Shown piece after piece: positions 5,508 through 6,437 of a DNA stretch of 6,437 bases (position 1 is the stretch's first letter; each line of letters opens with the position of its first letter). This stretch comes from Mailhella sp. GTDB taxonomy: Bacteria; Desulfobacterota; Desulfovibrionia; Desulfovibrionales; Desulfovibrionaceae. Both the position numbers and the translations under genes were made by a program. The stretch lies in assembly GCA_017522745.1 (NCBI GenBank), contig JAFWYI010000016.1, positions 1 to 6,437 of the forward strand. The letters run 5' to 3'. The notes under the pieces were generated by a model. The model saw nothing but the letters and a program-made list of their open reading frames with translations. It ran no database searches and was not told the origin of the DNA.

Positions 5508-5521
5508 ACTCGGAGATTTTT
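5486..5521. terminator. Rho-independent terminator, bidirectional
   Basis: AAAAATCTCCGAG (5486-5498) and CTCGGAGATTTTT (5509-5521) form a perfect 13-bp stem around a 10-base loop. On the - strand the stem ends in a T-rich tract (TTTTTCTTTAAT). It lies about 90 bases past the stop of the gene at 5608 and would end that transcript before the AlpA-mob operon. On the + strand five T's also follow. Confidence 0.88.
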
Positions 5522-5561
5522 GAACAGATATTCTTTGATTTTAGCTGGTTGTATTATCTGT

Positions 5562-5600
5562 GAGTTCTGTGCCGCGTATAAAAAATTTGCCTCAGAACTC
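5562..5600. repeat. 8-bp inverted repeat after the coiled-coil gene
   Basis: GAGTTCTG (5562-5569) and CAGAACTC (5593-5600) are perfect reverse complements separated by 23 bases that include a TATAAAAAAT run. It lies between the stop at 5608 and the main terminator. The long AT-rich loop makes a stable hairpin unlikely, so a protein-binding dyad or chance is possible. Confidence 0.3.
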
Positions 5601-5607
5601 TGTGTTT

Positions 5608-6437
5608 CTACCGTTTTTGACCAGCTCCCGGCGAGCTTTTCGCCCTGTCGCCAAGAGCTTCGCGGATGAGCGTCATACCCCAGCCTTCAAGGGAATACGG
5701 CGTATCATCCTGCTCCTTCTTCGGAGTGTGAAGCAGAGCCTTGATAGTCGGTTTGAGCTCGGGGTGATGTTCCAATTCATCTTCAAAAGCCTGCTGTATC
5801 TGCGGCCTTGTGTACTCCGTATCCGGCGCGGCAAGGAGATCATTGACCAGCGGCGCGGCGACTCGCCAGAAGGCTATCCTGTCGCGCTCACGCTTGTCGG
5901 CCTTGCCTTCACGAGCATCGGCAGTTTTCGCTTTGTTGAGGAGTTCTGCGTTTTCCTCCCGCAGTCGGGCGAGCTCCTGAGCGGCTTCGTAGGCATCGTG
6001 TTCCTTAAGGGAGAGCGCGGCCTTGAGCTTGTCGTTCTGGTCTTTCAAGGAGGCAAGGGCCGAAGAGTTCACCGTGCCGAAAGTGCGCTTGTATTCTGAT
6101 GCAAGGAAGTCGAAATCCCCGGCGTCGAGGCAAAGTTTCTGACAGCCGATAAACGTCTCCAGCATGGCAAGACTGCGCATATCCGCCTGAGCCCCGTGGC
6201 GGTAGTAGCGAGCCTGAACGTCTTCATTCTCCGGTTCAAGGAGCGGCTTTTCGGTGATGTAAAGAGGGGTGCAAAATTTTTCGATGATGTCGAAGCGGTC
6301 ACGAGGATTCAGGACGCCGAGCCTGTCCATGGCAGAACGAAATTCCACGGCACGGGGCAGAAGCACGGGCGCTGACCAGTTGCGGTTGCCTGCCCAGCGA
6401 ATGATGAGCCAGCTTGCGAGGGCCAGAAAGACGGAGC
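5608..6437 (-). CDS. Unrecognised membrane-anchored coiled-coil protein, 5'-truncated by the window
   Basis: The frame is open to the window edge, so the GTG at 6366 is probably internal. About 275 residues are visible. The first residues (VFLALASWLIIRWAG) look like the end of a membrane helix. Numbering from the GTG, residues 20-100 are mixed and probably folded. Residues 105-165 are highly charged, with a coiled-coil-like section around AQELARLREENAELL (129-143). A helical C-terminal part follows at 165-240, and the last 12 residues are a basic tail. I do not recognise the family. Its transcript should stop at the hairpin at 5486-5521, so it belongs to an upstream transcription unit rather than the mob operon. 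Base composition matches the mob region. A role in transfer, for example coupling or pilus assembly, is possible only by association. Confidence 0.8.
   Translation of the reverse strand, partial: SVFLALASWLIIRWAGNRNWSAPVLLPRAVEFRSAMDRLGVLNPRDRFDIIEKFCTPLYITEKPLLEPENEDVQARYYRHGAQADMRSLAMLETFIGCQKLCLDAGDFDFLASEYKRTFGTVNSSALASLKDQNDKLKAALSLKEHDAYEAAQELARLREENAELLNKAKTADAREGKADKRERDRIAFWRVAAPLVNDLLAAPDTEYTRPQIQQAFEDELEHHPELKPTIKALLHTPKKEQDDTPYSLEGWGMTLIREALGDRAKSSPGAGQKR

Noticed and set aside
5560..6099. + strand ORF (179 codons) opposite the coiled-coil gene
   Set aside because: It is antisense to a longer open frame and its hydrophobic stretches are explained by the complementary coding bias.
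1..6437. CRISPR array, tRNA, rRNA or insertion-sequence transposase
   Set aside because: I saw no regularly spaced direct repeats, tRNA-like cloverleaf, rRNA segment or transposase/integrase motif on either strand.

Overview
The window joins two regions of very different base composition. Bases 1 to about 1610 are AT-rich (hand count of 541-600 is about 18% GC). From about 1614 onward the DNA is GC-rich (2041-2100 is about 58%). The AT-rich part holds the 3' portion of one DNA (cytosine-5) methyltransferase gene on the + strand. The rest is a mobilization (conjugative transfer) module, read almost entirely from the - strand. The proteins look Gram-negative, Proteobacteria/Desulfobacterota-like. 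That guess rests on the ColE1-type relaxase, the MobC accessory protein and the TraK/TraL/TraM-like trio. No species can be named, and the window could come from a plasmid or an integrated element.

Layout on the - strand in the direction of transcription (right to left). First comes a 5'-truncated gene for an unrecognised coiled-coil protein with a membrane helix at the window edge (6437-5608). A strong bidirectional hairpin terminator follows (5521-5486). Next is a leader of about 110 bases whose RNA could fold so that it buries the next ribosome binding site (5435-5380), then a small AlpA/excisionase-type DNA-binding protein (5376-5146). A roughly 245-base stretch (5145-4900) contains inverted repeats and a ColE1-like CTGG nick-site candidate, so it is the best oriT candidate. 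It is also spanned by a doubtful 80-codon ORF. Then come MobC (ribbon-helix-helix, 4899-4489), the MOBP5/ColE1-type relaxase (4556-3369), a gene hidden in another frame of the relaxase 3' end that looks like ColE1 mbeD (3622-3377), a small basic DNA-binding-type protein (3366-2974), a ParA/MinD-type ATPase (2973-2266), and a three-helix membrane protein (2276-1677). Genes overlap or abut throughout, so this is probably one translationally coupled operon.

How the parts may work together: MobC and the relaxase would form the relaxosome at oriT. The MbeD-like coiled-coil protein and the TraK/TraL/TraM-like trio would assist relaxosome assembly, positioning or delivery to a transfer apparatus supplied elsewhere. 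The AlpA-like protein is the likely regulator, or an excision factor. The methyltransferase converges on the operon across a GC-rich stem-loop. It has a large extra segment in its catalytic domain and looks like separately acquired cargo or flanking DNA. The points most worth a second look are the overlapping mbeD-like frame, the RBS-burying leader, the oriT candidate, the mosaic of ColE1-like and IncP-like transfer genes, and the methyltransferase insertion.
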